Positions 10,438 to 12,224 of a DNA stretch of 12,224 bases are shown here, in pieces. This DNA comes from Candidatus Nealsonbacteria bacterium CG01_land_8_20_14_3_00_12. Lineage in GTDB: Bacteria > Patescibacteriota > Minisyncoccia > Minisyncoccales > PETJ01. The translations under genes were made by a program, and so were the position numbers. The stretch is from positions 707 to 12,930 of the forward strand of contig PETJ01000009.1 of the NCBI GenBank assembly GCA_002781125.1, read 5' to 3'. Below the pieces are notes generated by a model that worked only from the letters and a program-made list of their open reading frames with translations, searched no databases and was not told where the DNA came from. Within the stretch, counting starts at the first letter, position 1, and every line of letters begins with the position of its first letter.

Positions 10438-12224
10438 ATGTTATTTTCTTACAATTGGTTACAATCTTTTTTTAAGAAAAAGTTACCTAAGCCAGAAAAA
10501 TTGGCAGAGATTTTAGCCTTGCACTCATTTGAAGTGGAGGAGGTGAAAAGAGTGAGGAAGGATTGGGCCTTAGATATTGATGTTTTACCGAATCGAGCAC
10601 CGGATTGTTTTTCCCACCTCGGCATTACTCGGGAAATCTCAGCAATTTTAAATTATAAATTGGGAATCGGAGAATGGAAATTAACGGAGGATAAAAATTT
10701 AAAAGCCAAAGATTTTGTTAGTGTCGAGGTCAAGCCTCGACAGGCTTGTCCGAGATATACTGCCAGGGTGATTACCGATGTTAAAGTTGGACCTTCCCCG
10801 AAGTGGATACGAGATAGATTAGAAGTTTGCGGCCTACGTCCAATAAATAATGTCGTTGATATCGCAAATTATGTAATGTTAGAAACCGGTCAACCCCTCC
10901 ATGCCTTCGATGGTGAGAAACTCGAAGGTCAAAAAATTATCATCAGATTTGCCAAGGAACGTGAAAAGATAGTTACTTTAGACGAGGAAAAATATGATTT
11001 GGATGAGGATATTCTGGTCATTGCCGATGAGAAATCGCCAGTAGCAATTGCTGGAATTAAAGGAGGAAAGCTCCCGGAGATTGATAATAAGACAAAAATT
11101 GTTGTCTTAGAATCAGCCAATTTTAACCCTAAAGTTATCCGTAAGGGCTCAAAAACAATAGATTTAAAAACCGATGCTTCCTGGCGCTTCGAACACGGAA
11201 TTGACCCAAATTTAACCGAAATTGGAATTAATCGAGCCGCTTTCTTAATTCAAAAAATTGCTAAGGGTAATGTGGCTAAAGGTTTAATTGATTTTTATCC
11301 CAAAAAAGTTTTACCAAAAAGAATTAGATTGGATTTTGATTATGTAAAAAGCTTGCTTGGGAGAGAAATTCCTAAAAAAGAAATAATCAATATTTTGAAA
11401 AGGCTAGATTTCAAAATTACAGGGGTCAGACCCCTGCAAATTGAGGTCGAGGTACCGACCTTTAGGTTGGATATTTCCATACCTGAGGATTTAATTGAAG
11501 AGATTGGCAGAATTTATGGTTATCAAAGAATTAAAGCCACCTTTCCAACCGTTTCCCTGATTCCGCCAAAAAGAAATTTAGATATTTTCTGGGAAAATGT
11601 GATAAAAAATATTTTGAAGGAAGCTGGACTTACCGAAGTTTATAATTACTCCTTTGTTTCTCCTGAGCAATTTTCAATTTTCAATTCCCAATTTTCAAAA
11701 GTAGTCGATGAACTTCGTTTATCTTCACGCTTCGCTAATGCTCGCGTAATCGAAGTAGAAAACCCAATTAGTGAAGAGCAGAAATATTTAAGACCGAGTT
11801 TAATTCCAAATTTATTGAAGAACGTTCAGAAAAATCAGAAAAATTTCAGAGAAATTAGGATTTTTGAATTAGGAAAAATTTTTCAAGCGCCGAGAACTGA
11901 AAAAAGAATGTTAACCGGATTGATTACCGGTGATGCATTTTATCAAATGAAAGGGGTGATAGATTCACTTTTGCAAAAAATTGGGATTAGCAATATTTGG
12001 TATGACGAATTTGAAGCTACGCCCGAGGACTCCAACCCACCCGCCACCCTCCCGTCCAAAGGACGGGCCCCATCGAAAATTTCAATTTGGCACCCAAAAA
12101 TTTGTGCCGAAATTAAAGTTAACCACGAGGAAACCGGATTTTTAGGAGAGATTTCTCAAAAGATTCTTGGAGATCTCGAGATTGAAGGTAAACTAGTCGT
12201 CTTCGATATCGATTTCGAAAAATT
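10438..12224 (+). CDS. pheT: Phenylalanyl-tRNA synthetase beta subunit, truncated form, runs off window
   Basis: About 595 codons are visible; the 3' end lies beyond the window. PheT recognises tRNA-Phe and carries the editing site. Seen: N-terminal SYNWLQSFF and LALHSFEVEEV, then DIDVLPNRAPDCFSHLGITREI (47-68 in part), the B3/B4 region with CPRYTARV (104-111) and NNVVDIANYVMLETGQPLHAFD beginning at 137, the B5 domain ending in VPTFRLDISIPEDLIEEIGRIYGY (in part), and the catalytic-like core. Normal bacterial PheT has an EMAP/OB tRNA-binding domain of roughly 100 residues between FEVE and the DV.PNRPDC motif; here these are joined by only about 12 residues, so the domain is missing. Several palindromes and a heptamer tract fall in variable loops. 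ATG 10438 is 1 nt after the pheS stop with no SD, implying coupling. Confidence 0.95.
   Translation, partial: MLFSYNWLQSFFKKKLPKPEKLAEILALHSFEVEEVKRVRKDWALDIDVLPNRAPDCFSHLGITREISAILNYKLGIGEWKLTEDKNLKAKDFVSVEVKPRQACPRYTARVITDVKVGPSPKWIRDRLEVCGLRPINNVVDIANYVMLETGQPLHAFDGEKLEGQKIIIRFAKEREKIVTLDEEKYDLDEDILVIADEKSPVAIAGIKGGKLPEIDNKTKIVVLESANFNPKVIRKGSKTIDLKTDASWRFEHGIDPNLTEIGINRAAFLIQKIAKGNVAKGLIDFYPKKVLPKRIRLDFDYVKSLLGREIPKKEIINILKRLDFKITGVRPLQIEVEVPTFRLDISIPEDLIEEIGRIYGYQRIKATFPTVSLIPPKRNLDIFWENVIKNILKEAGLTEVYNYSFVSPEQFSIFNSQFSKVVDELRLSSRFANARVIEVENPISEEQKYLRPSLIPNLLKNVQKNQKNFREIRIFELGKIFQAPRTEKRMLTGLITGDAFYQMKGVIDSLLQKIGISNIWYDEFEATPEDSNPPATLPSKGRAPSKISIWHPKICAEIKVNHEETGFLGEISQKILGDLEIEGKLVVFDIDFEK
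10722..10748. repeat. Overlapping palindromes inside pheT
   Basis: TGTCGAGG (10722-10729) pairs with CCTCGACA (10735-10742) around TCAAG. The right half also forms CAAGCCT-CGAC-AGGCTTG (10731-10748), so the sequence offers two mutually exclusive hairpins. Translated as VEVKPRQAC just before PRYTAR. Confidence 0.75.
11420..11461. repeat. Two adjacent palindromes inside pheT
   Basis: CAGGGGT-CAG-ACCCCTG (11420-11436) is a perfect 7-bp hairpin, read in frame as GVRPL. AGGTCG (11444-11449) and CGACCT (11456-11461) form a 6-bp stem eight nt later. Both lie in the variable loop before the PTFRLDIS motif. Confidence 0.75.
11669..11696. repeat. Heptamer tract AATTTTC inside pheT
   Basis: AATTTTC at 11669, 11676 and 11690, with a degenerate AATTCCC at 11683: four consecutive 7-bp units, translated as QFSIFNSQFS. 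It sits in a variable loop before the family's ENPISEEQ motif. Confidence 0.85.
12051..12067. repeat. Palindrome inside pheT (7-bp stem)
   Basis: CCCGTCC (12051-12057) pairs with GGACGGG (12061-12067) around AAA, in a GC- and Pro-rich stretch encoding roughly EDSNPPATLPSKGRAPSK. The stretch lies before the conserved HP..CAEI motif and looks like an inserted segment. Confidence 0.75.

Noticed and set aside
10322..10516. 64-codon frame overlapping the pheS end and pheT start
   Set aside because: It lies in another frame over the conserved motif 3 of PheS and the PheT N-terminus, with no ribosome site.
11820..11850. TCAGAAAAA repeats in pheT as another heptamer array
   Set aside because: The period is 9, with two copies only, and the residues (NVQKNQKNFREIRIFE) follow the normal family pattern, so simple coding in AT-rich DNA explains it.

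Overview
The window reads as a piece of chromosome from a small-genome, AT-rich bacterium, most likely of the Candidate Phyla Radiation / Patescibacteria (Parcubacteria-like). The reasons are all visible in the sequence. The housekeeping genes are tightly packed on one strand. ProRS lacks the bacterial editing insertion and PheT lacks its N-terminal EMAP/OB tRNA-binding domain. Most core genes have no Shine-Dalgarno (SD) sequence. Short AT-rich heptamer repeats and small palindromes lie inside reading frames. The lineage is an inference; no database was consulted. Every gene found is on the + strand.

Region 1 (1-5020) is a packed housekeeping block: the C-terminal end of an RseP-type site-2 protease, proS (short ProRS), mreB, gatC and gatA (two subunits of the tRNA-dependent amidotransferase; gatB is not in the window), then a one-TM membrane protein with a HEPN-like Rx4H tail. 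Genes abut or overlap by a few bases and show almost no SD sequences.

Region 2 (5021-5455) is an intergenic repeat zone followed by an RNA block. It holds a 70-nt cloverleaf-like inverted repeat, an 81-nt element bounded by inverted CCCCGTTAGAA arms, a promoter, and three RNA genes 1-2 nt apart. These are an initiator-tRNA-like gene with intact stems but non-canonical loops, tRNA-Met(CAT) and tRNA-Asp(GTC). A hairpin terminator follows.

Region 3 (5456-9165) has a different style. Every gene here has an SD, mostly near-perfect AGGAGGTGA, and most units are closed by a hairpin terminator. It carries a small zinc-ribbon protein, two small unrecognised proteins, pyrF (OMP decarboxylase, type 2), pyrE (orotate phosphoribosyltransferase) and a radical SAM protein with a SPASM-like cysteine tail. 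PyrE and PyrF would together convert orotate to UMP. Several mini-ORFs end inside the SD of the next unit. The contrast with the flanks suggests an acquired or specially expressed accessory module.

Region 4 (9166-12224) begins with a second copy of the CCCCGTTAGAA element, flanked and filled by DnaA-box-like words, then a promoter, pheS and pheT (the latter runs off the end). Both genes carry palindromes or heptamer arrays translated as extra residues. The main unusual signals are the aberrant initiator-like tRNA, the in-frame repeat insertions in gatA, gatC, pheS and pheT, the paired MITE-like element, the leader upstream of pyrE, and the two translation-initiation regimes side by side.
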